A stretch of 64,000 bases of DNA from Pyrus communis (GCF_963583255.1 NC_084803.1:14829428-14893427), one strand, 5' to 3'; positions 10,065-23,029 are shown, counted from the first letter of the stretch. Numbers and translations are program-made. Notes: generated from the letters alone by a model not told the origin.

Positions 10065-11405
10065 GTTCATTTAATCAATTTCCTAAAAAATTGTACCTAA
10101 AATTGTGGAAAATGATTTTTTTTGACGTGCAATAATTTTTTTTGGCAAAGAATCTAAATGTATAATTGTATGTATCAAATCAATCAGCTTTAGTGTACAT
10201 ATTGTCCAAATTCTGTTAATTTGAAATGAATTTAGTGTCATATAGTTTGAGATCACATCCATCATCCTTGCGAAGGCACAGTGGTTGAAACTGGAATCTT
10301 CTGAAGTACTATTATCGTTAATTTCTGGGTCCGATGACAATAATCATGTAGTGTAGTTAGAGATTTCAATTCTCTGGGTCCAATATTGAGAGCCACGGGC
10401 TCAAAGCTTGTGTCTTTTTATCTTGGTTATGTTTTGTCCGACTCCAAGTCCAACTCCAGCTAAATATTGCGTGGGCACTGTTAAATGTCATTGTACAAAA
10501 AAAAAGAAATTAAATAAATAAAAGGACACAAAAGGGAATGGTTGGGGAGCTCGCTAGGTTGAGGTTGGGGAGCTCGCTAGGTTGACAAGGCCATCTTCAG
10601 CATAGGAGGGTCAACAAGTGCGGCGGGCTATGTTTTAGTCTTTAAAATATTATATTTTACTGTGTAGTCTTGACTATATTTTTGCCAACTCCAACTTACA
10701 TGGCTACTTGTATCCAGCTCGGAGATAAATGTAACCGAAGTGCTAAACAAAGTTGGCTTTGAGGGTGTGTAAAAAGTGTCATGGCACAGGACTTCTGATT
10801 CGGAGAGCCCCATTTTTTTTTTATATATAATCATAGATACATGTGTACATTTATTAAAATGTGCAAAATAATTCAAAATCTTCCAGCGCCAGTGGTTTAG
10901 GCTTTCTACCTTTTCGTGCATGTGTTAGGTTTGTTGACTCCTGTGGTTTTGATTTTTAATTTTTGCAAACTTATAACCTTATTAAGCAGTTATATTTTAC
11001 ACAAAACATGCAACCTTTTGAAGATAGGAAGGAAACACTCATGTCCACTAAAACAAACTTTCTTGGTTCACAAACTTATTATGATGATAAATTTAGACAA
11101 AAACATGCAACCCTTTGAAGATAGGAAACACTCATGATCACTAAAACAAACTTTTTTGGTTCACTAACCTGCAATATTTCAATTTTATAGAATAAAATTG
11201 AAAAATATGAAATAATAAAGAAAATACAGTATTAGAAAATGAAGGGCTTCAGTCTAAATTTTGCATAGGCCCCTAAATTCTCACTGGCGGCCTTGATGCT
11301 AAATATAGTTAGCTCAAGAGCTATATGTATCCAACCCTGTTTACTAACTAGAATATAGCTCTCTTCGAATTAGGAGACGAATTTTATACATTTTCGAACG
11401 AAAAA
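10065..11405. other. Intergenic with small tandem duplications
   Basis: No gene is supported. A 23-bp unit (GGTTGGGGAGCTCGCTAGG plus TTGA) is duplicated in tandem at 10540-10585. A unit of about 95 bp containing AACATGCAACC.TTTGAAGATAGGAA is duplicated at about 11004-11168. Confidence 0.6.
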
Positions 11406-11408
11406 TAT

Positions 11409-11626
11409 AAGGAAGAGGATCCTCTCCGGATCTACTTTGCGAGGATCCTAGGGATCCCCATATATGAGCTGCTCATCGTACATTGTACGATCAATTTTGT
11501 CAGATATTATTTGTGTTTAATTTTAAATAAAAAAGTAAAATGATTTCTGATCGTACGATACACAATGAATGTCTAAAATGTGGAAATCCCTAATGGATCC
11601 GGATGGGATCCAATTCCAAAATATAG
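11409..11626. mobile_element. GAGGATCC-type MITE, copy 1
   Basis: Ends rich in GGATCC (AGGATCCTCTCCGGATC ... GGATCCGGATGGGATCC) enclose an inverted interior with TCGTACATTGTACGATC and GATCGTACGATACACAATGA. Relatives are at 13829-14009 and 41598-41812. No ORF. Confidence 0.65.
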
Positions 11627-13010
11627 TCTATAGTGAATCAGTGATTTGGTTGGGAGATGTCCTATAAAAGTAGTAGGTAGGTACCCAGCACATGCCTTAC
11701 CAACTACTCATAATACCAACGGTGGTCCGCCAATAATGTATGGTGGTTGAGACTTCAAACTCCAGCCGTAATGTGGCTATGCAAATAGCAAAAATATCAA
11801 TACAATTAAAGGATTCACTTTTTATGTGTGCAATTGATTTCTAGCTGGTCATGAAGTTGATTACTAGCTGGCCACTTATGTTATGTGATTTACAGCAACT
11901 TAAATTACTTAATTGAATATGTAGTACGTACCCTGCTGTATGTATTGATGAGATTGAACATGCCCATTCATTTTCTCACCTGAAAAAGAGTAAGATAAAT
12001 TTTGGATATAAATATGCCACTAAACAAAGTTTTTCTATTAAGCATAGCTCTTATATATAGAGGTGTCATTTTTTTTTTTTTTGAACAAAATATGGAAGTG
12101 TCATTTGGTACTATGGTATATCGGTATTCTTTTTTAATTGTGAGTAACGAGTTTTAGGTTTGATGAAATAGCAATCAGATTCGACAACTATTGAAAAACT
12201 AAGATTAATTTAGCAAATTGAAATTTAAAAATTGATCTAGCACTTACAGCATCATTCTGTTATATACCCTATGGTCCGAATAAATTATGATAATAAACTA
12301 CTGTTCGATCTTAAATTCTTAATCCAACTGTGGAAGTAAATAAATTTTATTTTATTTTACTTTATTACTTTTTTCTCCATGGTTGAACTCTAATCCTATG
12401 CAAGTGGATTATAATTTTCTTAGATCATAGAGTCCAAGAGAACGAAATTTTATATAGTTATAGGCAATATTTGAAATATCGGTGTTGGTGAAAATGTATC
12501 GATATACAAATTTATGAAAATGTATCAATATACAAATTTGTGAAAATATTCATGGATATATTGAATATCGATATGGATACGATTGCTTTTGATGGAAATT
12601 TAAAATAAAACTTAGAAAACATCAAATACTGGTTTGGACGAAATATAAAGGTTTATTCGATATTTAACCAATATGTCCAATACTGACGAAATCTGTCGAT
12701 TTTAGTATAAACTTAAGAATTTCCTGAAAATATAACAGTCTTGAAGAAATTTCAAATACTGTTTTTACGTGACTAGTGACGAATGATCATAGTAGACTTT
12801 GTCCCTGGTACGTAAATACAGTTGTCAGATTTAAATAACAATGATAGGCTTGATGGTATAATTCATGTAGAAAACTCCAAGCTAATCGATCACGTCTTCA
12901 TCCTCAAATAATCCATTAATCCTAGGGTTTCATTATTTTAGCCAGTATGAGATTTGGGAAAATTTCTCTGTCCACTGGCGTATCGTGCGGCTAATATTCA
13001 AATGGCACGT
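11627..13010. other. Intergenic, no supported gene
   Basis: AT-rich spacer. Between 12480 and 12600 a short motif (GAAAATGTATCRATATACAAATTT) is repeated two to three times. Nothing else is interpretable. Confidence 0.45.
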
Positions 13011-13020
13011 TTAATTTTAG

Positions 13021-13791
13021 GGAAATTTTTTTTGGACCCAATTATCTTATCTTGACACTCAATTAATAAGTTTCATCTACCAAACTTCCAAGTTTACCCT
13101 TAAATAAATAAGAATAAGAAAAGAAAAGAAAATAAACATTGGTGTTTTTATCTCTACACCACATAACTCTGAAACTAGCACACCAGTACACTCTTTCATT
13201 ATTTCCGGCAAAACCCACCCAAATAACAGCAAAATATTCTCTCGAGTTCATCAACGAGTCAGCTTACTGGAAACCCTTATCAGCCCTCATTTATAATTTC
13301 AGCGTAGGTTTTTGGTTGGTATGTTTTCTTATTTGAACCATTATCTGGGAGTTGACTACTTGCATAAATTATTAAAACTAACAAGTCAGCTTGCTAGAAA
13401 CCCTTGTTCTTATCTCTTCTAATAGACACTGACATGGAAACTTTTTTCTCATATTGTAGGAATTTGTTTCATGTCCAACAAATTGGTAAGAAGTTTTCTC
13501 TGTTGAACTTATGAATGAGGGTGCTAAGGGTTTTATGCAACAAGGGTTTTTAGCAAGCTTACTTGTTGATGAACTCAGGAGAATAATTTTGTTGTCATTT
13601 GGGCTTGTTTCGCAGGAAATAATGGAGGAGTGCAGATGTGTGCCATTTTTTTGAGTCATTGGGTGTAGAGATAAAAACACCAATGTTTATTTTCTTTTTC
13701 TTATTTATTTAAGGGCAAACTTGAAAGTTTAGCACATAAATTTTTTTAGTTGGATGTAGAGATAGATAGTTGGGTCCAAATAAAAATTCTC
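13021..13791. mobile_element. Long-TIR foldback element, Mutator-like
   Basis: The two halves are inverted copies of each other, about 330 bp per arm. Left landmarks are TTTTTGGACCCAATTATCTT, ACATTGGTGTTTTTATCTCT and GAGTTCATCAACGAGTCAGC; each returns inverted before 13791. Near-identical flanks TTAATTTTAG (13011-13020) and TTATTTTTAG (13792-13801) fit the 9-10 bp target duplication of Mutator-type elements. The two similar small ORFs beginning MVFLSLH, one per strand, are the two arms read outwards and are not genes. Confidence 0.75.
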
Positions 13792-13828
13792 TTATTTTTA
13801 GTTCAACTTGCTTATTTCATCGAAATTT

Positions 13829-14009
13829 TTTGAGGATCTTAGAGATTCTATGATTGTGACCGTTCATCGTGCATCTTGCGATCATAAATCATTTCAAAAT
13901 TTAAAATTAAATCTAAATAATACCTAACAAAAACTGACTGTACGATATACGATAAACGGTCACGATTACTGAATCCTAAGGATCATTAGGAAAAAGGATC
14001 CTTTTCCTA
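13829..14009. mobile_element. GAGGATCC-type MITE, copy 2
   Basis: Contains the family interior TGTACGATATACGATAAACGG and ends near AAAAAGGATCCTTTTCC. It is more diverged than the copy at 11409. Confidence 0.55.
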
Positions 14010-14529
14010 TTTCATCGATCAACATCCAATGTACCTATCTTTTTTTTTTTTTTTTTTTTTTTTCCTGATAAATCTGGAGACATGCATGCCTATGCCTTAG
14101 AATTTTGGTCCACCCAAATTCTGTGGTTGGACTGACAGATTCGAATTTGTCTAATCATAGCCTGCCTAATTAAAATTCTAATTAATCTAATATTCCATGT
14201 GATAATTTGTCGTATGTACATGCAGGAAAAAATCAAGATAGTGATTTGTAATTCGTGGGATAGACTCAATAATTTTACAAGGTATGGCAAAATTACTAGC
14301 ATTAATTTGCATCTTACTATACCATCTTATGTGGTGTGCTGCACTGCATCTGCATGCTTGTGGAGCTAGCTAGCGACTAATGTAAGTACTGGATGTACGT
14401 GTATAAATAATACACGTATATTGGACTTTGTTTGTCACTTGATTTGACCTCTTTTAAATTGTTAAATTGATAAAGATATCTTGTTTATTAAACGGTTTAA
14501 AAGTGATCATATATATAGAAAATGATGAC

Positions 14530-15226
14530 TTTGGATGCGGTTCCTATTTATCAACGTTCTTTGACTTAAACCTTGTTGGTTTTCAATTTTTTATTGAAGT
14601 CCCTGAAATTAATGCAATAATGCATTTTTGTGTAGGTTATTATAATTTTAAATTAAAATTGATATTTGTAGTTACTTATATTAATGAGATTTTAAATAAA
14701 ATTCAAGATTTGAGGGATTAAAAATATTAAAAATAAATTACGCTTATATAAAAAGTATAATTTACGTTAATGACATGAACTGTCATTAAGATAAATTATA
14801 TTTAAATAAAACCCATGATGTGTCATTACTTATATTATTGACATTTTACATACAAGAAATAGGTAGTTTTTAAACGGTACATTTTACATACAAAAAGTTG
14901 GTACCTTTCATACAAAAAAGGTGGTAAGTTTTATATTAAAAAAAAGGGTACATTTCGTATAAAAAAAAATGGGTACATTTTATATATAAAAAAAACAATT
15001 GATACATTTTAGATTAAAAAAAATAATTTAGGTTCTCATCCCTCATTTTAAAATCTCATTAATACAAGTAACTACAAATATCAAATTTTAATTTAAAATA
15101 TAATAACCTACACAAAAATGCATTATTGCATTAATTTTAGGAACTTCAATAAAAAAACTGAAAACCAACAAGGCTTCAGTCAAAGAACGTTGATAAATAG
15201 GGACCACATCCAAAGTCAAATTAGGT
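14530..15226. mobile_element. Palindromic foldback element
   Basis: The left arm, about 14530-14705 (GGATGCGGTTCCTATTTATC, TTAATGCAATAATGCATTTT, TTTGTAGTTACTTATATTAA), returns as reverse complement at about 15040-15226. The 340-bp centre has several copies of a TACATTTTAYATAMAAAAA-like motif. No coding potential; the short ORFs are the arms. Confidence 0.7.
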
Positions 15227-15851
15227 TTTTATCGCTCATTTTTCATTCTCATGAATTGAAACCTTATTTTCTTTTCATTTTTGGTCAATGTCCCTTGACT
15301 AATTTCCATGTCATTATTTGAATATTAAAATTATTTACAAGTCATCATTTGTCAATTTTAAAAATGAAAACCTTATTAATCATTTCCAAATATATCCTTT
15401 TTGTATTTTTTTTCATATATTCTTTTTAGTTTTAATTTGTACCAATATTCTTTTTAGTTTTAATTTGTACCCATAATTTTGAATTTTAATATGTACCTTT
15501 TTTTTTTTTTTTTTTTTTTTTTGAATGTACCCATGATGATTATATGTATATATTTTATGTTTTAAATATATTAATAGTTATTTCTTAAAATTTATCAATA
15601 GTTACATGGGTACATTATTTTTTTAGCTGGAACTATGTGAAGCATAATATTACTATATTATTGATTTTTAAGTAATTGTTATATTGTAAAAATATTATTT
15701 AACTTTGTTTAAATTTATAATTTGCGGGATATTGAATGCATAAATGTAGGAGTTAAATCTATTAAGTAATGTCAGGGATCTTAATCAAATTATTTAAACA
15801 AATAATATTTAATTCTAACAATTAGGTTGACTAGGAACTGTAAACAAAATG

Positions 15852-15890
<39 letters not shown>

Positions 15891-16130
15891 TATTTAATAG
15901 AGGCAATGCTCAGTTCTTAGGGTTATGTTGCCATACAAGTGTTTATGTTACTAAGCATGCAAACTTCACTTTTCTATGTATGCATCTTTCGGCTGACATC
16001 AAACTTCGTTGGGTTGGAAACTTAGACCGGACTGTTAGGTCGAACGTTTGAGCTCGTCTAACCTTCCATGAAGTTTTACCCACGTTGGTCCACTCATTTA
16101 TGCAAAAATCAAGTTCTTTTTTCAAAGAGA
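15227..16130. other. AT-rich spacer with AT microsatellite
   Basis: No gene is supported. Poly-T is near 15500 and an uninterrupted AT repeat is at about 15855-15888. Confidence 0.5.
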
Positions 16131-16133
16131 AGT

Positions 16134-16237
16134 GTTATTGGCACTTCAAAAATTTTATTCTACACTCCTCATAAGCGTATTTTTGTTTCCAAATATAGAA
16201 TGTTTGGAGTGTAGAATGAGATTTTTGGAGTGCTAAT
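16134..16237. mobile_element. Short palindromic MITE, copy 3
   Basis: Same family as 9707 and 9953 (GTTATTGGCACTTCAAAAAT ... GATTTTTGGAGTGCTAATAG). Confidence 0.7.
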
Positions 16238-16560
16238 AGACAATTTTCTTTCCAAAATGCAAAAATCAATTTAGCTAATTAATGATAGAAATTAGAAAGT
16301 GACAATTTGACGTAGACATCTCATAACCCCATAACCTTTGTCCACCTAATTAAGTTGGATTTTAATTCATGGACATTGCATAGGATGTTGAGTTTTTATC
16401 CATATAACATCTTCTACTTGAGGCTGTTGTCTTCGTCAATTAAACTAAATTCACCACCATAATTTACCAAAGCTTGATTTAAATAGCGTTTTGATTTTTT
16501 ATTTTTTTTAGCGGTTGTGGACATAAATTAAAGTCATTGATGGGAATCAAAGTGCCCTGT

Positions 16561-16815
16561 GTATAAATAGTAAACACAAAGCTAGCACAAATTATTAACT
16601 TGTACGTACACTATCAATTTTGTAGAGATTTATACTCCAAACTTAAAAGGCAAGGCATGTGAGTGTGAAGGGTCATGGCTTATTCTTCTTAATCTCTTCT
16701 CCCATTCCCATCGATTATAAGCCTCAGCTTCCCACTACTCTCTCCCTTCCAATTTTTCTCAGCCATGTTTGCTTTTGCGACTGGTTCTTCCCAACTCTGT
16801 TAGCCAAAACTGAAT
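16561..16815 (+). promoter_or_regulatory. Possible orphan promoter and 5' leader exon
   Basis: GTATAAATAG at 16561-16570 is a good TATA box. It is followed by a pyrimidine-rich leader and a donor-like AATTCCAG|GTTCATCTCTC near 16818. No downstream coding exon could be connected. The PILS gene 4 kb further on has its own TATA-like box, so this may be a decayed gene start. Speculative. Confidence 0.25.
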
Positions 16816-17296
16816 TCCAGGTTCATCTCTCTCTTTCTTTTTTCTCTTCCATTTTCTGCCTAATTTGTTTTAATATTTTGTTAACCTTGTTTTTATTGTA
16901 AAACTTTTTTAATTTTATGGGTTATTGTTGAGTCCTTGATCTTCTGGTTCTTGAGTTGGTTCTGGTTACTTTTCGTACGTTCATTTCTTTAGGGGAATGA
17001 TGGGTGTCTCTATATCAACTTCTGGGTTAGGTTACTTTTAAGTTATTTTCAGTTCAGCAGTTATCTCTTGTTAGCCAAGGAAAAGAGATTGTTCTTTAAT
17101 TTTGGCGTAGTAAAAATTTATGATTGGCTCCTTACATGAAGGAACAAAACTGTATATAAACGAATGCGCTCAAACAACTCATTAGAGTTTTGAAAAGAAT
17201 TTTTTTGCATACGGGCTCTCATCCCCCTCCTCTAATGTTGAAAAGTGTTTCACAAAATGGTGGGAACAATGACACAATCAAAGAATTCCAGTGCCA

Positions 17297-17437
17297 GCAA
17301 ATCGCCCTTTACCACATTGGTAGAAAGGTGTTGAGCCCTTGCATAATGACGTGAGTTCAAACTCCGTCAGTGACTAATCTAACATCTAATCTAACAAAAT
17401 CTATCATTTGACAAAAAAAAAAAAAAAAAAAACAAAA
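17297..17437 (+). mobile_element. tRNA-derived SINE with 17-bp target duplications
   Basis: The 141-bp body starts GCAAATCGCCCTTTACCAC, has an A-box-like ACATTGGTAGAAAGGTG and a B-box-like GTGAGTTCAAACTCC, and ends ATCTATCATTTGAC plus a poly-A tail. The 17-mer AAAGAATTCCAGTGCCA is perfectly repeated at 17280-17296 and 17438-17454. The intact target duplication marks a young insertion. Confidence 0.92.
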
Positions 17438-17454
17438 AAAGAATTCCAGTGCCA

Positions 17455-18460
17455 AATATCCCTCTCCGACTTCCCCGCTGGCTCTGAGACCTTCGAGATT
17501 CTGCTACGACATCAAGATCGACATCAGAAGCCATAACTAGCTTGTGGAAGGAGGAGGATAAGTGGTGGTGAATGGGTGGAGAAGAGGAAAAATTGTTGAA
17601 ATAAAACAATAAGAAAAATATAGCTAATTAAATATGTGACATAACTTCGAACCATCAAATTTTTTTAATAGGGTCTAAATTAGAAGAAAAAAAAAATAGG
17701 AGGGGAAAATAAAAGGGAAAGACCGTTTTGGAATATCTTTGCGTTTTAAACACAAGAAACTTTTAAATGTAATGGTTGCTCGTTTTAAGCATGAAAAGCT
17801 TTTAAATGTGACGATTTTATTTAGTCGTTTATTTCAACAAACTTTTTCCTTTTTCTTTCTTTCTTTTCTTTTGTGGGACCAAACATTATTCATGGTGCTA
17901 ATTATGGTGGACTCCATGATGTTTGTGAGATCCAACAGGTAATGATTTTTGTTCACCCTCAAAAGAAAAAAAGTTAGAGAAACGTTAAAGGAACTTTCTA
18001 AAAATGAGATTATTTATAAATTTTCTATCAACTTACAATTAATATTAGTTTTTGTGTTATTATTATAAAATATTGTATAAAAAATAAAAAACGACAAAAA
18101 ACCTATAAAAAAATAAAAAACGACAAAAAACCTATAAAAAAATCACTTTGAAAGCATGTCTTTAACATTTCTCTACATTGACCATGTTTCAAATTTGTAG
18201 CATCCATGACTGACTAATCATCGCTTTTGTCGAGGCTTGGGAAATGTTGGTGGCGATAATGTTTACACGCACATGAATCGACATTCTTATGTCAATTTTA
18301 TCATCATCTATTGCCCTTTACGTTTTATGCTTAACCAGACCCAGCTCACACACACCACACGTAAAACCAAAAGTATTCCTTAATTTAGAAGGGTTTGCAA
18401 ATCAGAATGGGCTGATTTACATTTATTATTAAAGAAAATTAATAAAAAAGATTTGAAAAT
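17455..18460. other. Intergenic, no supported gene
   Basis: A 33-bp unit with AAAAAACGACAAAAAACC is duplicated in tandem near 18078-18140. The minus-strand ORF at 17391-17609 runs through the SINE tail and has no domain I recognise. Confidence 0.5.
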
Positions 18461-18599
18461 TTTGAATTTTAACGGTAAAGACAAAACAAATGGTAAAATA
18501 AATAGTATCAGAATTGACTTTTTAATGTAAAAATGTGATTTTTCATTAAAATGAACAGTACCATTAGCTTTTCGTTAAAATTCGTTTATTATTAAGCTG

Positions 18600-20590
18600 C
18601 AAATTTCTTTGGTAAATTTTTCTGGCTGCTGTGCATGATTATCATCCTGCGCAGCACAATTAAGTCACCAACTATTTTAGCCATCTAAAGAGTAAAGAGG
18701 AGAAGGAAAAAAGAAGACATAAATGAAAGACGGGGCCCTCTGCTTTATATAAAGAGTACTCAAAACGAGCATTCTAGGGTTTAGTCGCACATGAGCGAGT
18801 GATTGATTGTCAATCATTGATGTATTCAAGCAACTTATGCTCCTCTGCTGTCTAGAAAGCTTGGAATCCACATATATCAATAGTATTTCAGATGCTCTAA
18901 ACCCGCCTACATCAATAGCAAAATCAGTCACTCCATCATGCCCCAGGAATTCTAATAGCTAGCCATCGTACTTAAGACTCTAACACTATTAAACCCTACC
19001 TTTTTTTTTTCTTATTAACCACTGTCGTTTTATCTTGTGTTGCCATTTGCGTCACTGGCCTCTCGTCGTCCTTTTACGTCTATCTTCTTTATATATGGTA
19101 AAACAAATTATGATTGAATTTGGACTCTATACACATGTTTAGGTTTCACTGAATAATGCCTTGTTAGTTGTCAAATTATTTTTTATAGACGATTTTGCTG
19201 GTAGATTAAATTGTTAGTTGTTAGGAGGATGGGAGATCAAACATGCACTAGAGTGTATAGACCTCATTACTTTTTGCTACTATATTAAAGTGACATATGT
19301 TGTTTGAAACTATTGCAATAATTAAGGGGAGGGAAAGTTTAAACTTGGAACATATAAATGAAAACTCAACAATCCATCCACTAAAATATTGGACGACATG
19401 CACCAAATACTAAATCATATTATATACATTTCTTGTATATATCTTAGATTTGGTCCTTTTCTATTTATTATAAATCATAACATACTTGCATCTAGAATAA
19501 TTTTGGGTATGATCCCAACCATTATTAAGATTATGATAGGGCATTTATAGTTAGCCAACTCAGTTCCATTTCAATTAGCTTAAACCGCCAATTTACAATT
19601 AATTAAAAAATAGGGGCATTAATCTAGTCTAAAAAATCAACATAATTATTAGATTAAATCTAGTATTATATTTTTCCACTTTTATACTCTTTTTTATATT
19701 TTCAAAAAATATTAGAGATAAATTAATATCTAATAATTTCATGCATATTTTAATTCCAATAAATCTATTTAATATCTTCTAACAAATAACTAATATACTA
19801 ACACAAATCCATCTGCAAAACATATGACCCGAACTCAAGTAACAAATAAATAAATGTGTATTATACCTATAAGTGAGATATGAAACTTAACTAAAAGGTA
19901 CAAAAACATAATATACCTACAAATAAGACAAATTAATTAGTGATATATGCTGATTATAAAAAAGAATTTGTCATATAAGTAGATACAAACAATTAACCTG
20001 AAAGAGATACTTAGGAATAAATTTAATTTTTATAATATATCTTTTATCATTAAAAAGATAATTATTGATAATAAAATAATCCTAAACTAAAGGGATTGGA
20101 CTTATGTTAATAAACTGACTGTTTCAAATATTGGCTAAAAAATTGGACATATATCATGTTTTCCCTAAAATATTAACATTTTTTATCAGCTGGTTAGATT
20201 CAGAGTACAGATATAAGATATAATTGGATTGCTAATTTAGCAGAAAACAACCCAAATCTGAGTTAATACATAAAAAAATTTAATTTTAATTTTCCAAAGT
20301 AAAATCTCCTGGAAAGAAAGTTTTTGACACAACCCAGAAATCCAAAACATATGTACAATTTTGTAGAGACGCGCAGTGTGATGGAATTGAATCGAGTAGT
20401 GAGGAATGTTGGTACCTTCATGGCTATTTCCTCCTTCCCATGTCATCAACTTTAGTGTCTTTCCTTGTAATACTTCAAATTCCACCTGTGATTTTTGCTT
20501 TGCATTTTGTTTCCCAGGCTAACCTTTTGTACTCTCTTTCTGGGGATTTTTCTTTTGTTTTGGTAGGACTGCTGAGAAGTGCAACCACCT
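18600..20590. other. AT-rich spacer upstream of the PILS gene
   Basis: Nothing coding is seen. It probably holds distal promoter sequence of the PILS gene. Confidence 0.4.
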
Positions 20591-20592
20591 GA

Positions 20593-20600
20593 TATAAAAA
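20593..20600 (+). promoter_or_regulatory. TATA-like box of the PILS gene
   Basis: TATAAAAA lies 89 to 96 bases before the ATG, a reasonable distance for a 60-base leader. No other core element was identified. Confidence 0.45.
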
Positions 20601-20688
20601 CACTGCAAAATAAACACATTAGGACAGTTTTGAACAAAAAAAAAAAAAAGCAGCAAAGTGCGAAAGTTTGGACTCAGATAAAAAAAAG

Positions 20689-23029
20689 ATGGGTTTCTGG
20701 ACGCTGTTGGAGGTGGCTTGCATGCCAATTTTCCAAGTTCTCATAATCAGTGTATTGGGAGCTTTGATGGCAACTGAGTACTGGAATCTTCTCCCATTGG
20801 ACGCTCGAAAGTCCATAAACAGGGTAGGTACATACATATTCGGTTTTTTCACACATAAGTGTCTGTTCGCGCACGAATCAGAAGAGATAAGTACATGATT
20901 TATGAAAAATGCAGATTGTGTTTGTGGTGTTCACTCCCGCACTTGTGTTTGCAAATGTGGCCAAGACTATTACATTTGGAGACATTGTTTCATGGTACGC
21001 TTTTGTATATGGTCGTAGTCTTTGCAGCAATTATATGTTGATGAATATACTGATATCGACCTTACAATATTTGATATGTCATCAATATTATTGACAATGT
21101 GTCGATAAACTTAATGATAAGTGTAGATAACAGAGAATTCTTGTATACATATACCATTTTTTTTAGGATTCAGGGGATTTAGTATATTTGATATGTCATG
21201 TAATATGGTCTCTTCATTTTCTTTTATCGTGTTTGATCAATGATTCAGGTGGTTTATGGTTGTCAACATCGGGCTTACCTTTCTAGTTGGAGGGATTCTT
21301 GGATGGATTGTGGTAAAAATTTTTAAACCAAAACCTTATCAGGAAGGTGTGGTAATTGCTACAGTTTCATCAGGTAATTGGTCAATATTTATATTTTCTT
21401 TCTTTCATCTGTTTCTTAGCAGCAATTGTTAGTGTGCTTATCAAGTGATCACCAATCTTGTTGAATAGGAAACTTGGGAAACCTTCTCCTTATACTTGTC
21501 CCTGCAATATGTAACGAGGATGGGAACCCCTTTGGCGATCATAGTGTTTGTAAGACGACTGGACTCGCATACGTATCTTTTTCCATGGCGGTAATGCAAT
21601 TATTAAAGCTCTACCACTTGTTCATGATCTATAGAGAAAAGAAAGTAATATCAATGCTAAGTAAAAATTACTTGCCTATTGCAGCTTGGTAATTTCTTCA
21701 TTTGGACCTACAGTTACCAGTTGATACGAACCTCATCGATTAGATGGAAAGAGCTTCAAGCAGCCGAGGAAGCTGAGGAGGCTTCAAGGAGGCGCAACAC
21801 AGATTTGGATGCTGACGAGGAAACTCACCTTCTCAAAGGAGAAGATGAAGAGCAGGCCGCTATTGTAGTGTCTGAAACTTCTGTAAACCACGCTGTAAGT
21901 ACCCTCATATCTAAAATTACAGCAGTCTGGCTTCAGTATTTGGTATATATATTCGTATATTTACTCGCCTTGTTGTTTGGACGATCTGGATTGCTCAAAT
22001 GACAGATAGTAGCCCCTGATGAATCAAACATGCCATTCAGCCATAAAGTATTAGCATTCTTTCGCCAGATTTTGCATGAGTTATTGGCACCACCAACGGT
22101 TGCTGCAGTGAGTTTCTAAACATTTTTCGCCTGTGTTATAAGTGCTTCGCAAGACCTCATGACTAAAATAGAACTGACTTGTCTGTTATCTGTCTATGAT
22201 CAGATTGTGGGATTCTTCGTTGGGGCAATTACAGTTATTAAGAACATAATAATTGGTGACGACGCCCCTCTGCATGTGATCGAAGACTCCATTACACAAC
22301 TCGGGTAGGTACCTTTCGGCTTAGAGCTTAAAAATTACTATGTTTAAGGCTTCAAAATCCCTTAATGTTCAATCAAACAATTTTAAACAAAAAACATCCT
22401 CTGCATAGTGTGTAAATTAACGGGAAATGCCCTACACAGGAACGGTACAATCCCTTGCATCACACTCATTCTTGGAGGCAATCTGATCCAAGGTAATGGG
22501 AACCATGATATTCGATATTAGAACTACTTTCTTAGTTTCTGGGAGGGAATACAATAATCTAACAAAGTGCTATATTACTGTGTGCTTAATTGTGCAGGCT
22601 TACGCAAACCAACAATCAAAGTGCCTACCCTCCTTGGAATGATTATTGCCAAATATGTAGTACTGCCTGCAATTGGCATTGGCATTGTAACAGGAGCAGA
22701 CAAACTAGGGCTTCTCCCATCTGACTCCTTGTTCCACTTTGTGCTGATGCTTCAGTTTACCCTGCCGCCTGCCATGAATATCGGTAAGCAAATTGCATCA
22801 AGTGGTCGTAATGTCCACCATCCCCGGTCATTCAATCCGGGAGCCTTGAAACTTCGTAACAATTTTGTATAGAAGTACTTATTTGAATACGCGATTGTAT
22901 GTAGGTACGATGACGCAGCTGTATGATGTGGGTGAGGCAGAGTGCTCAGTGATCTTCCTGTGGATGTACTTGGTTGCAGCCTTGGCACTTACTGTTTGGT
23001 CAACAATTTTTATGTGGATCTTGTCTTGA
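20689..23029 (+). CDS. PIN-LIKES (PILS) auxin efflux carrier family protein, ten exons
   Basis: Exons are 20689-20823, 20915-20994, 21249-21373, 21469-21590, 21685-21894, 22006-22107, 22204-22304, 22440-22492, 22598-22783 and 22905-23029. They sum to 1239 bases, 412 aa, all GT-AG. The protein is a membrane transporter: five predicted N-terminal spans (FQVLIISVLGALMATEYW near residue 15, VVFTPALVFANVAKTITF, the WWFMVVNIGLTFLVGGILGW span, the GNLGNLLLILVPAIC signature), a charged cytosolic loop rich in E and D (residues about 175-240), then five C-terminal spans including LILGGNLIQGLRKP and LQFTLPPAMNIGTMTQLY. These are hallmarks of PILS proteins, which control auxin accumulation at the ER. Length fits the family. 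The first ATG is used. The gene is complete and intact, tail-to-tail with RRP44. Confidence 0.95.

Noticed and set aside
13139..13683. Two related MVFLSLH proteins on opposite strands
   Set aside because: They are the two inverted arms of one foldback element.
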